From Agromyces sp. Leaf222 (GTDB taxonomy: Bacteria > Actinomycetota > Actinomycetes > Actinomycetales > Microbacteriaceae): a stretch of DNA of 64,000 nucleotides. The translations under genes were made by a program, and so were the position numbers. Under the pieces are notes generated by a model. The model did no database searches, had not been told where the DNA came from, and saw nothing but the letters and a program-made list of their open reading frames with translations. The stretch spans positions 124,001-188,000 of the forward strand of contig NZ_LMKQ01000002.1 of the NCBI RefSeq assembly GCF_001421565.1, written 5' to 3'. Shown here one piece after another: positions 42,830-51,900 of this stretch. Numbering within the stretch: the stretch's first letter is position 1; the number at the start of each line of letters is the position of its first letter.

Positions 42830-44599
42830 CTACTTGCCCACCGCCTTCAGCGCGTTGACGATGCCGTTGCCGTAGAACCCGTTCTGCTTGACGTTGCCCT
42901 CGCAGGTGTGGGTCGCGGTGATGGTCGCGCCCGCCGGGGTGATGCGCGTGTACGTGAACGCGGGCGGGGTCGGGCACGCCGTGTCGACGGCGGTCTGGCG
43001 CAGGCGGGCGTCGACGACGGAGGCGGGCAGGTACTTGCCGCCCCGGATGATGTCGGGGATGCCGTACTTGCTCACGATGAGCGCGGCCACGCCGGCAGCG
43101 TGCGGCGACGCCATCGAGGTGCCCTGCAGGTACTGGTAGTACCCGCACGTCGTGCCGGCCGTGTCGCAGCTCTTGACGACGCCGTCGACGAGGATGTTGC
43201 CGGCCTCGTCGATCGCGCCCTCTTCGAGGGCGAGCGCCTGCGGGTACGCCGCGAGGATCGCCTTGCTGATGTCGCGCGTGTTGCCTGCGGTGTCGTACAC
43301 GTCGCCGCCGGGAGCTGCCACGTCGACGTAGCCGTTGCCGTAGTCGGAGTAGTACGCCTTGCGCTTGGACTCGCCCGTGCTGCTCACCGAGATGACGCCC
43401 TTGCCCTCGCTCGGCATCGACGTGCAGGTCGCGGGGTCGAGCAGGTCGCGCGTGTAGGCGACCTCACCGGGGACGTCGGCGAAGTCGGGGCTGCCGGCGT
43501 CGCTGATGACCTTCGTGTAGTCGGTCGCGCCGTTGCCGGCGGCGGAGACGAGCGTCACGCCGCGGAGGCGTGCGTAGTCGAGCGCGCGCTGCATGGCCTT
43601 GACGATCGTCTGCTGCTCCTGCTGGTCAGCGGGGGAGTCGGCCGGGTGGCTCGTGCAGTTGAACAGCCACGGGTCGACGTAGTAGCTCATGTTGACCACG
43701 TCGACGCCGATCTTGCCGGCGTAGGTGAGGGCGTCGATCGAGGGCTGCAGGAAGAAGTATCCCGAGTCCTGGCCGGCGCGGAGGTTCACGAGCTTGACGT
43801 TCGGGGCGACGCCGGCGATGCCGATGCCGTTGATCGGCGAGCCGATCGTGGACGCCACGTGCGTGCCGTGCCCGTTCTCGTCGACGTTCGCCGCGTCGTT
43901 GCACGACCCGTCGGCCTCGTCTTCGCAGGCACCGTCGATGACGCCGCCGTTCGCGTCGACGGGCACGTCGACGGTGAAGTTGCGGCTCTTCTTCGCGTCG
44001 AAGTTGGGCGCGATGTCGGGGTGCGTGCCGTCGACTCCGGTGTCGAGGATGCCGACGAGCACCTTGTCGCTGCCGCGTTCGACCTTGTACGAGCCGTCGA
44101 CCGTTGCGCCGATCTGCTGCATGTCCCACTGCAGCGACGCGAGCGGTTCCGGCGTGATCTCCTTGCCGCCCTTGCCCTTCTTCGCGGCGGGGGCGCCGGG
44201 GGTCTTGCCGCCGCCGGCGCGCACCTCGGCCTCGGCCTCGTCGAGCTTCTTGGCCTCGTCGCCGCTGACGGCGTCGTCGGGCACGTCGGCGATGATGCGG
44301 TTCTGCGCGGTGCCCTCGATGGCACCCTGCGCGAGCGCGTCGGCGGCGAAGTCGGCATCGGTCGTGCGAACGGTCGCGACACCGACGTCGGTGTTCTGGC
44401 TGACGATCGTGCCGCCGGCCGCGGTGACGGCGGCCTGTGCGGCTGCCGACGAGGTGCCCGCGGTGAAGAGCACGACGTACTCCTGCTCCCCGGTGGCCTG
44501 GCCGGCGTCCGTTGTGAAGGCGCTCGCCGGGGCGGCGGCGAGCGCCGTCAAGCCGAGCACGAAGACGGATGTTGCGGCGATGGTTCTGTATCTGCGCAT
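42830..44599 (-). CDS. Secreted S8 family serine protease (subtilase)
   Basis: 589 residues. Signal peptide MRRYRTIAATSVFVLGLTAL followed by an AAAPASA-type cleavage site near residue 27. An I9-like inhibitor prodomain (about 35-110, EYVVLFTAG, GTIVSQNTDVGVATV) and a Lys/Gly/Pro-rich link follow. The catalytic domain has Asp in VGILDTGVDGTHPD, His in NGHGTHVAST, and Ser in GTSMASPHAAG, with Asn in SAAGNGA. Several paired Cys suggest disulfides, proper for an extracellular enzyme. No wall anchor. Probable nutrient protease. Confidence 0.95.
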   Translation of the reverse strand: MRRYRTIAATSVFVLGLTALAAAPASAFTTDAGQATGEQEYVVLFTAGTSSAAAQAAVTAAGGTIVSQNTDVGVATVRTTDADFAADALAQGAIEGTAQNRIIADVPDDAVSGDEAKKLDEAEAEVRAGGGKTPGAPAAKKGKGGKEITPEPLASLQWDMQQIGATVDGSYKVERGSDKVLVGILDTGVDGTHPDIAPNFDAKKSRNFTVDVPVDANGGVIDGACEDEADGSCNDAANVDENGHGTHVASTIGSPINGIGIAGVAPNVKLVNLRAGQDSGYFFLQPSIDALTYAGKIGVDVVNMSYYVDPWLFNCTSHPADSPADQQEQQTIVKAMQRALDYARLRGVTLVSAAGNGATDYTKVISDAGSPDFADVPGEVAYTRDLLDPATCTSMPSEGKGVISVSSTGESKRKAYYSDYGNGYVDVAAPGGDVYDTAGNTRDISKAILAAYPQALALEEGAIDEAGNILVDGVVKSCDTAGTTCGYYQYLQGTSMASPHAAGVAALIVSKYGIPDIIRGGKYLPASVVDARLRQTAVDTACPTPPAFTYTRITPAGATITATHTCEGNVKQNGFYGNGIVNALKAVGK

Positions 44600-44671
44600 G
44601 ACTCTCCTAGAACATCGAGCGTTTGGCGAGAGCCTTTCATCCGGTGAGCGAGCGCATCAAGGGGTTGCAAC

Positions 44672-44715
44672 GATCACGCTCGATACCCGCAGAACGTGCA
44701 TCGAATCGGCGTGAT
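44672..44715. promoter_or_regulatory. Dyad upstream of the subtilase gene
   Basis: GATCACGC (44672-44679) and GCGTGATC (44708-44715) with inner TCGAT/ATCGA. It lies 73 bases or more upstream of the start; could bind a repressor. Weak support. Confidence 0.35.
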
Positions 44716-44753
44716 CAGGCCTTTCGCTGCCTCTGATCGAGTGATAGAGAGCA

Positions 44754-44801
44754 GAACGGCGGATGCCGCGGGCGAACGTTCGCCCGCGGCATCCGCCGTT
44801 C
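44754..44801. terminator. 48-bp perfect palindrome after the quinone-reductase gene
   Basis: Loop-free palindrome centred on GCGAAC|GTTCGC with arms containing GCGGATGCCGCGGGC. It begins 11 bases beyond the stop of the minus-strand gene ending at 44813, so a terminator role is likely. It contains two copies of the genome-wide GGATGCC word. Confidence 0.75.
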
Positions 44802-44812
44802 GCGTCGACGGC

Positions 44813-45688
44813 TCAGGCCGTGGCGGGCGCCGGCGCGAGGGCCGCCCGCAGCCCGTCGACGAGCGAGGTCGTGGGGCGACCCGTGAGGCGGGAGACGCCA
44901 CCGGTCGGCACCTCGAGCACGCCCGCGCGGATGCCGGCGTCGAGCGACGTGACGAATCCGATGGTGCCGGCGTCGAGCCCGGCCGACTCGAGTGCAGCGG
45001 CCTGCTCTTCGGTGGTCAGCGGGGTGTAGACGACCTCGCGGCCGAGCAGGTCGGATGCCGCGGCGGCGAGGTCGGCATAGCTGAACGCCTCGTCGCCCGA
45101 GAGCTCGTAGACCTGGCCGAGGTGGCCGTCCTCGAGCAGCACGACGGCTGCGGCGTCCGCGAGGTCGGCGCGCGTGGCGCCCACGATGCGACCCTCGCCG
45201 GTCGACGACGTGACGGTGCCGGTCTCGGCGGAGCGCGCGACATCCGCCGCGTAGTTCTCGATGTACCAGTTGTTGCGCACGATCACGGCGGGGATGCCGG
45301 TCTCGGCGATGACGGCCTCGGTCGCCGCGTGCTCGGGGGCGAGCGGGTAGTCGGCGGTGCTCGCGTTCGGTGCGCTGGTGTAGACGAGCTTGGCGACGCC
45401 GGCGGCCTTCGCGGCCTCGATCACGTTGCGGTGCTGCGCGATGCGCTGCCCGACCTCCGAGCCTGAGATGAGCAGCACGGCGTCGACGCCGTCGAGCGCG
45501 GGGGCGATGGTCTCGGGCTTCCCGTAGTCGAGCTCGACGGTACGGATGCCGCGAGCCGCGACATCCGCGAGCTTCGACGTGTCGCGGGCGCCGGCGACGA
45601 TGCTCGACGGCTCGGCGCCGCGCGTGAGGAGGGCGTCGATGACGAGTCGACCGAGCTGGCCGGATGCGGCGGTGACGAGGATGGTCAT
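44813..45688 (-). CDS. NAD(P)H:quinone oxidoreductase, SDR type (QorB/YtfG-like)
   Basis: 291 residues from ATG 45688. Rossmann motif MTILVTAASGQLGRLVIDAL, then VLLISGSEVGQRIAQHRNVI, LVYTSAPNAS and AVIVRNNWYIENY, the QorB/NmrA-like series. E. coli ytfG has the same neighbour, an HxlR regulator (ytfH) in divergent orientation, which supports the call. Acts in the cytoplasm on quinones. Ends before a 48-bp palindrome. Confidence 0.9.
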   Translation of the reverse strand: MTILVTAASGQLGRLVIDALLTRGAEPSSIVAGARDTSKLADVAARGIRTVELDYGKPETIAPALDGVDAVLLISGSEVGQRIAQHRNVIEAAKAAGVAKLVYTSAPNASTADYPLAPEHAATEAVIAETGIPAVIVRNNWYIENYAADVARSAETGTVTSSTGEGRIVGATRADLADAAAVVLLEDGHLGQVYELSGDEAFSYADLAAAASDLLGREVVYTPLTTEEQAAALESAGLDAGTIGFVTSLDAGIRAGVLEVPTGGVSRLTGRPTTSLVDGLRAALAPAPATA

Positions 45689-45779
45689 GTTGTGCGGTTC
45701 CTTCCGATACTCCGCGCAGCGACTGCGCGGTACGCATGGGACAACCGGATGTCGCCTGCTGAGCATTCCCAGTGGAGGG

Positions 45780-45805
45780 TACCCACTTTGAAGTAAGCTA
45801 CCCAC
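45780..45805 (+). promoter_or_regulatory. HxlR gene promoter with direct repeat
   Basis: TACCCAC occurs at 45780-45786 and at 45799-45805. TAAGCT at 45794-45799 may be a -10 element only 6 bases before the ATG, and no ribosome binding site is present, so a leaderless mRNA is likely. The repeats could bind the HxlR protein itself. Confidence 0.5.
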
Positions 45806-46183
45806 ATGGTGGTAAGTCTTGCGCAGATCCGGGAGACCTCGGGAGAGGTCTTCGTCGAGGGGTGCCCGACTCGCGTCGTGCTCGATCACATCATGAGCAA
45901 ATGGGGCGTGCTCGTGCTGCTCGCCCTCACCGACGGCACACTCCGCTGGGGCGAGCTGCGGCGCGAGGTGCAGGGCATCAGCGAGAAGATGCTCGCCTCG
46001 ACGCTGCGCACCCTCGAAGCCGACGGTCTCGTCGAGCGCACGTCGTATCCCGAGGTGCCGCCGCGCGTCGAGTACGCGCTCACCGACCTCGGGCGCGAGC
46101 TCATGCGGCACATGCTCCCGCTCGTCGAGTGGGTGGCCGTGCACGCGGGCGAGATCGTGCCCGCCGGCGACTCGGCAGCCTGA
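45806..46183 (+). CDS. HxlR-family transcriptional regulator
   Basis: 125 residues. Core: CPTRVVLDHIMSKWGVLVLLALTDGTLRWGELRREVQGISEKMLASTLRTLEADGLVERTSYPEVPPRVEYALTDLG, the complete HxlR winged helix. A Cys (Cys20) in VEGCPTR matches the redox-sensing N-terminal Cys of HxlR/HypR/QorR proteins. With the divergent quinone reductase this suggests a response to quinones or reactive aldehydes. Confidence 0.93.
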   Translation: MVVSLAQIRETSGEVFVEGCPTRVVLDHIMSKWGVLVLLALTDGTLRWGELRREVQGISEKMLASTLRTLEADGLVERTSYPEVPPRVEYALTDLGRELMRHMLPLVEWVAVHAGEIVPAGDSAA

Positions 46184-46207
46184 GCGAAGCGCCCGGCGTC
46201 AGGGCAG

Positions 46208-46241
46208 CCTGACGATCAGCGCGCCCTGACGATCAGCGCGA
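46208..46241. repeat. 17-bp tandem duplication at the 3' end of the MFS gene
   Basis: CCTGACGATCAGCGCG is found at 46208 and again at 46225 (16 identical bases, period 17). It moves the reading frame at the end of the transporter gene. Confidence 0.9.
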
Positions 46242-47676
46242 CCGAGACGAGCGCGCCGACGAGGCTCGCGCCCGCCGCGACCCAGAACGCGAGCGAGAAG
46301 GCGAGCGCCGGGTCCGACCCCGCGACCGCGCCGGCGGTCAGCATGGCGGACACGACGGGGGCCGCTGCTGCCGAGCCGATCGTGCGCACGACGCCGTTCA
46401 GCCCGGTGGCTGCGCCGACCTCGTGCGACGGCGAGACCGACACGACCAGCTGCGCGCAGATCGCGTAGCCGATGCCGTTGCCGAGGCCGAGCACGGCGAA
46501 GCCGACGATGACGGCCCACGGCGTGGTCGGCCAGATCGCGAGGGCCGCAGCCCCGACGCCCATCACCGCGGCGGAGATCACGGCCGTGCCGCCGCCGCCG
46601 AGTCGCGCAACGAGCGCCGGCGTGAGGCGGCCGCCGACGAAGACGAGCACGGCGCTCGGCAGCATGGCCAGGGCCGAGGCGGTCACGCTCATGCCGTGCC
46701 CGTACCCCGTGGCGGCGGGAGCCTGCATCAGCAGGGGTAGTGCGACATAGAAGACGTAGGGCACGAAGCCGACGACGACGGTGAGCAGGCTCACGAGCGC
46801 GATGGGGCCGTGGCGGAAGGTGCGCACGTCGACCACGGGCGCCGCGGTGCGCACCTCGACGAGCACGAGGGCGATGAGCAGCAGGATGCCGGCGGCGCCG
46901 ACGCCGAGCGTCCACGGCGACGTCCAGCCCCATGCGCCGCCCTGCGAGACGGCGAGCAGCACGCCCACGAGGCCGCCGGCGAGCAGCAGGATGCCGGGCC
47001 AGTCCGTGGATCCGGTCGCAGCGGGCTTCGCGCCGCGAGGCACCCATGCGACCACCATCGCCGCGGAGACGAGGATCAGGATCGCGCCGATGGCGAAGAT
47101 CCAGCGCCACGACAGGGCGTCGACGATGACGCCGCCGACCACGAGGGCGAGGCCGGCGCCGAGTCCGATCATGCCGGGGATCCAGCCGAACGCGGCGGCG
47201 AGGCGCTTGCCCGTCAGCATGGACCGCGTGAGTGCGAGTGCGAGCGGGAAGGTCGCGGTGCTGACGCCCTGCACGACGCGGGCGCCGAGGAGCACGCCGA
47301 GGTTCGGAGCGAACGCCGCGACGAGGGTCGCGGCCGCGAAGACGAGCATGGCGGTGAGCATGACCCGGCGGTGGCCGAATCGGTCGCCGAGGTTGCCGAC
47401 CACCGGCGAGAACACCGCGCCGGCGAGCAGGAAGGCGGTGAGGATCCAGCCGGTGCCGAGGCTCGAGGCGCCGAGGTCGCGCCCGATCGTCGGCAGGGCC
47501 GGTACGACGAGGGTCTGCATGAGTGAGAACGCGAGCACCGCCGCGCTCAGCGCGAACGTGAAGCGACCGGGCCGCCGCAGCTCAGGCGACGAGGGGGATT
47601 CGATGGCGGCGGTGGGCATCACGGCGGTGCCGCCGTGACGCGCGGGGATGTCCGTGACGGGGATCGCGGGAGGCAT
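46216..47676 (-). CDS. MFS drug exporter, DHA2/EmrB-like
   Basis: 486 residues from ATG 47676; an ATG at 47619 or one inside the TetR operator at 47751 are less likely. Fourteen helices. Helix 1 FTFALSAAVLAFSLMQTLVVPALPTIGRDLG and motif A VGNLGDRFGHRRVMLTAML; GARVVQGVSTATFPLALAL is the DHA2 motif C region. Divergent from a TetR gene with a 35-bp dyad between, so probably a repressor-controlled multidrug pump. Its last codons have been changed by a 17-bp duplication. Confidence 0.9.
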   Translation of the reverse strand: MPPAIPVTDIPARHGGTAVMPTAAIESPSSPELRRPGRFTFALSAAVLAFSLMQTLVVPALPTIGRDLGASSLGTGWILTAFLLAGAVFSPVVGNLGDRFGHRRVMLTAMLVFAAATLVAAFAPNLGVLLGARVVQGVSTATFPLALALTRSMLTGKRLAAAFGWIPGMIGLGAGLALVVGGVIVDALSWRWIFAIGAILILVSAAMVVAWVPRGAKPAATGSTDWPGILLLAGGLVGVLLAVSQGGAWGWTSPWTLGVGAAGILLLIALVLVEVRTAAPVVDVRTFRHGPIALVSLLTVVVGFVPYVFYVALPLLMQAPAATGYGHGMSVTASALAMLPSAVLVFVGGRLTPALVARLGGGGTAVISAAVMGVGAAALAIWPTTPWAVIVGFAVLGLGNGIGYAICAQLVVSVSPSHEVGAATGLNGVVRTIGSAAAAPVVSAMLTAGAVAGSDPALAFSLAFWVAAGASLVGALVSVALIVRAR

Positions 47677-47731
47677 GGATGGGTGCTCGCTCTCTGGGGG
47701 TGTCGATGCAGGGAGCCGCGCCGTTGCGGCC

Positions 47732-47766
47732 GGTCTATCGGAACGGAACATCCGTTCCGATAGACC
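47732..47766. promoter_or_regulatory. TetR operator, 35-bp perfect dyad
   Basis: Arms GGTCTATCGGAACGGA and its exact complement (16 bases each) around ACA. It overlaps the probable -35 (TTCCGA, 47755) of the tetR promoter, whose -10 TACACT is at 47779. Controls both the tetR gene and the MFS gene. Confidence 0.93.
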
Positions 47767-47790
47767 ATATCATCCGTCTACACTGAGGGC

Positions 47791-48465
47791 ATGCCCGACC
47801 TCCCCACCCCTGATCGTCCGCTGCCCGGGCGGCAGCGGGAGGCGCGATCCAACGACGCGGCGGTGCTCGTCGCCGCGCGCGAGGTCTTCGCCGCCCGGGG
47901 CCATGACGCGTCCATGGCCGAGATCGCCAAGCACGCCGGCGTCGGCGTCGGGTCCATCTACCGTCGCTATCCCACGAAGGAGGCGCTGGTCGAGGCGCTC
48001 CGGGTGCACGCCGTGTCCGAGGCCGGTGCGCTCGCCCACGAGGTCGCGGTCGCCCTCGAAGCTGCACCTGCCGCACCCGAGGCGGCCTCCGACGGGGCCG
48101 TGGCCACCTTCCTCGCGCGGCAGATCACCGGTGCCACCGGCCCGATCCTGCAGCCGCCGGGCGGGGGAGACCCGATCTCCGCCGAGCTGGCCGCCGCGTC
48201 CGCGCACCTGCGCGCGGGCCTCGAGCGGCTCGTCGCGCGCGACCGCGGCGACGGGCTCGTGCCCGACGGGTTCACGACGGCCGACGTGATGCAGCTCCTG
48301 CTGCACCTGCGTCCTGCGCTCCCGTTCGATCGGGCGCACGCCGATGCGCTCCACCTGCGCTACCTCGCACTCGCGATGCGCGGGCTGCACGAGCAGGCAC
48401 GTTCCGGCGACGCGCTCGCCGCCGGGCCCCACTGGGACGAGTGGATGGGCACCTGGCACGACTGA
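47791..48465 (+). CDS. TetR-family repressor
   Basis: 224 residues. HTH region: NDAAVLVAAREVFAARGHDASMAEIAKHAGVGVGSIYRRYPTKEALVEAL, standard TetR_N. The C-terminal ligand domain (80-224) is Ala-rich and is not closely typed. It starts 6 bases after a TACACT -10 element, so it may be leaderless. Probable repressor of the divergent DHA2 pump and of itself. Confidence 0.93.
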   Translation: MPDLPTPDRPLPGRQREARSNDAAVLVAAREVFAARGHDASMAEIAKHAGVGVGSIYRRYPTKEALVEALRVHAVSEAGALAHEVAVALEAAPAAPEAASDGAVATFLARQITGATGPILQPPGGGDPISAELAAASAHLRAGLERLVARDRGDGLVPDGFTTADVMQLLLHLRPALPFDRAHADALHLRYLALAMRGLHEQARSGDALAAGPHWDEWMGTWHD

Positions 48466-48479
48466 CGGCCGCGCCTGGC

Positions 48480-48558
48480 CTCGATACGGCCGCAGGCGGC
48501 CTACTCGACCGACGGACGCCCCGCTGGTCGAGTAGCGACGCAGGAGCGTATCGAGACC
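48480..48558. repeat. Inverted pair of GGTCGAGTAG...CGTATCGAG(ACC) elements
   Basis: Copy 1 on the minus strand, 48480-48510 (GGTCGAGTAGGCCGCCTGCG...CGTATCGAG). Copy 2 on the plus strand, 48526-48558 (GGTCGAGTAGCGACGCAGGA...CGTATCGAGACC). A third, partial copy is inside pnuC. A dispersed repeat family; here between the TetR gene and tRNA-Gly. Confidence 0.85.
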
Positions 48559-48620
48559 GAGGCCGAGGCCGAGGGCGCCGGAGCGGCGACATCCGTAGCC
48601 CGGTCGAAGAAGAAAAGAGA

Positions 48621-48691
48621 GCGGATGACGAGATTCGAACTCGCGACCCTCACCTTGGCAAGGTGATGCGCTACCACTGCGCCACATCCGC
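48621..48691 (-). tRNA. tRNA-Gly(GCC)
   Basis: 71 bases on the minus strand. Acceptor stem GCGGATG paired with the 3' CATCCGC; D arm GGCGCAGTGGTAGCGC; anticodon loop CTTGCCAAG with GCC; T arm with GTTCGAATC. The 3' CCA is not encoded. Confidence 0.97.
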
Positions 48692-48907
48692 ATCGCCCGC
48701 GTTTCCGCGTGCTCTACGAGACTACCCCAGTGCGGAGCGCACCGTTGACACGCGCGCCGCGAACCAGCCGGAGAACGGATGCCGAACGGCCCCGAACTGG
48801 GGGGTGGTCGTCCGTTTCGGACCGACCTGTCGTTGCACTACCGTGAGGTGCCGCAACGGCGCGGGCGTACCCGCGCGCCGCCGGGTGGCCTGGTGAGAGG
48901 ACCTCCC
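48692..48907. other. Gap between tRNA-Gly and the wall-protein gene
   Basis: 216 bases holding the tRNA promoter on one strand and the wall-protein promoter on the other. GAGAGGAC just before 48908 is the ribosome binding site. No further element recognised. Confidence 0.4.
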
Positions 48908-51900
48908 GTGTCGATGCCCCGCCCGTTCCACCGCCTGCTCCGACCAGTCGCGAGCGCGCTCGCCGTGCTCCTGGTCGCCGCGGCGACCGTGCTCGGTGCC
49001 GCAGCCCCCGCGCAGGCGGCGCCCCCGAGCGCGCTGACCTTCACGGAGGGCGTGGATCCCGGCGCACCGACCGTGCTCGTCGAACCGGGCACCGCGTCGA
49101 ACTCGGCCCTGTACGCCGACACGGCTCCCCCCGGCATGTGGCTCGAGTTCTTCGGGGCCGGTGACAGCGGCATCCGCCTGGCGGGCACGCCGGAGGTCGA
49201 CGGCGTCTACCACGTGCGCTACGACGTCACCTTCCCGGGCGGCCCGTGGATGCAGGCGTACACGACGGTCGTGACGGTGCTGCCGTCGACGCCAGTGACC
49301 CCTGCGCCGGCCTGGACGACGACGACGCTCGGGCCGATCACGCGGCTCTCCGCGGTGAGCGTCGGGCTCGCGGCATCCGACACCACCTCGTTCGCGATCA
49401 CCGCCGGCTCGCTGCCCGCAGGGCTCTCGCTCGTCGGCGGCACGATCTCGGGCACGGTGACCGCCGCCCCTGGCCCCTACTCGTTCACGGTGACGGCGAC
49501 CGGCCCCGGCGGCTCGACCGCCCAGGCGTTCAGTGGATCGGTCGCGGCACGCGACATCTCGTGGCCTGCGCCGGTCGTGGGCCCGTTCACGGTGGGCGTC
49601 GCCGTCAGCCAGCAGTTCTCGGGTACGAACCTCGAGTCCTTCGCCGTCACGGCCGGATCGCTCCCGGCGGGCCTCGCGCTCTCGCCGACCGGCCTGCTCA
49701 GCGGGACCCCCACCGCCGGCGGCAGCTCCACGCTGACGATCACCGCATGGAACAGCGACCCGAGCTCGACCAGTCGTTCGGTCACCATCGTCGTGAACGA
49801 CGTGCCGCCCGTGTGGCAGACGTCGCAGTTCCTCGGGGATGCCGGCGTCGGGCTGGCGTACTCGAAGGCCCTCGTCGCGACCGACGCCGTGAGCTACGCG
49901 GTCACCGCCGGCTCCCTTCCCCTCGGCCTCTCGCTCTCCACCGGGGGCGTGATCAGCGGCATCCCGACCGCGGCCGGCGTCTCGAACTTCACGGTGACGG
50001 CGACCAAGGCGAGCGGAGGCTCGGCCGCCCGCGCGTTCGAGCTCGAGGTGCTGGCCGCTCCGATCTGGGTCGGCGAGACGTCGGTCGTGGTCACCGTCGG
50101 TCACTCGAAGACCGTGGCGGGCCACTTCGAGAACGTCCTCACCGTCAACATCAATGAGGATCCGACCGGGCCGTTCCGGTCGTCGGCCAGCCGGGGCCTC
50201 ATCACGGTCACCGGCCTCAGGCCCGGCACGGGCGCGACCTTCCCCCTCGGCATCACGACGGTGCATCCGTCGCTCGGCGTGAGGATCGACGTCACTGTGC
50301 TGGCCGAACCGGTGTGGGTGACCGAGTCGATCGGCGCGCTGCGCCAGGGCGTCGCGGTCGATGCGGGCCTCGCGCTCGAGGCGACGGATGCCACGGGCTA
50401 CGCGATCACCGCCGGCAACCTGCCCGCGGGGCTGAGCCTCGCCGCCGACGGCTCCATCACCGGAACGCCGACCACCGCCGGCCCGTACACCTTCACGGTC
50501 GGTGCGACGAACGGCGACGTCACGGTCGACCGGCAGTTCACGGGCAGCGTCAAGGCGCCGCTCGTGGTCTGGGTGACGGACGAGGTCGACCCCGTGCCCG
50601 TCGACCATGCGCTCGGCCTCGCGTTCGTGGCGAAGAACGCCGCGACACTGTCCGTCGTCAGCGGATCGCTGCCGACGGGCACCGCACTGAGCGCCGACGG
50701 CCTGCTCACGGGCACGCCGACCGTGGCCGGCAGCTCGACGTTCACCATCCGCGCCACGAACGCCGACGGCGAGAGCGCCGACCGCGAGTTCACGCTCGAC
50801 GTGCTCGCGCCCGCGACGTGGACCGGGCCGACCTCGCTGCTGCTCACGGTCGGCGACGAGGTCCTGCTCGACAGCGGCGGCAACATCGTCGGCGGTCGGT
50901 TCCATCAAGCCTCGTTCGATCCCGATGGCGGGTTCGACGCCTCGCTCAGGTCGGCCGACCTGCTGGCGATCGGCGCTCACAAGGCCGGCACCGCGACGCT
51001 GTACATCGACCTCGAGAACGCGCTCGGCGTGCTGAGCTCCGTCGAGATCGTCGTCGAGGTGCGCAACGCGCCCGTGTGGGTGTCCGAGTCGCTCGGCGCC
51101 CTGCGCGAGGGCGTTGCGGTCGATGCCGGCCTCGCGCTCGAGGCGACGGATGCCACGGGCTTCGCCATCGTCGACGGCGAACTGCCCGACGGGCTGGCCC
51201 TCGCCGCCGACGGATCCGTCACCGGCACGCCGACCGCCTTCGGCGCCTACGACCTCACGGTCGAGGCCACGAACGGCGACGTCACGGTCGCCCGCCAGTT
51301 CACGGGCACGGTGAACGCGCCGGTCGTGACCTGGACCACGACCACCGTGCCGCTGCTGCACGAGGATGTCGCGGCGGGCGTCGTCTTCGCGGCCGAGCAC
51401 GCCGCTTCGTTCGCCGTGACCGACGGCGCCCTGCCCGACGGACTGACGCTCGCCGCCGACGGCACGCTCGCCGGCTCCCCGACCGAGGCCGGAACCTTCG
51501 AGGTCGAGGTCACCGCGACCAACGCCACCGGCGAGGGCGTCGCGCAGTCGTTCACGATCGTCGTCGACGAGCCCGTGCTGAGCGTCGTGCTCGACGGCAA
51601 GCCAGGCGACGCGGCATCCGGCCTCGGCGTGATCGTGACCGGATCGGGACTCTCGCCCGACGCGGCATTCGACGTGACGCTGTTCTCCGACCCGATCGTC
51701 GTCGAGAGCGGCGTGGTCGCGGCCGACGGCACCATCGACGTCGCCGCGTCGCTGCCCGACGTGGTGCCGTTCGGGGCGCATGAACTGCGGGTCACGGCAG
51801 TCGGCGCCGACGGCGAGCCGTTCACGACGTCGGTCTGGTTCTCGGTCGGCGAAGACGGCGAGATCATCGAGATCTCGACCGACGGCCCGGTCGCCGAGCC

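Noticed and set aside
48722..51781. A minus-strand open frame of 1019 codons opposite the surface-protein gene
   Set aside because: Composition is of antisense type; the plus frame has a signal peptide, repeats and a sortase tail.
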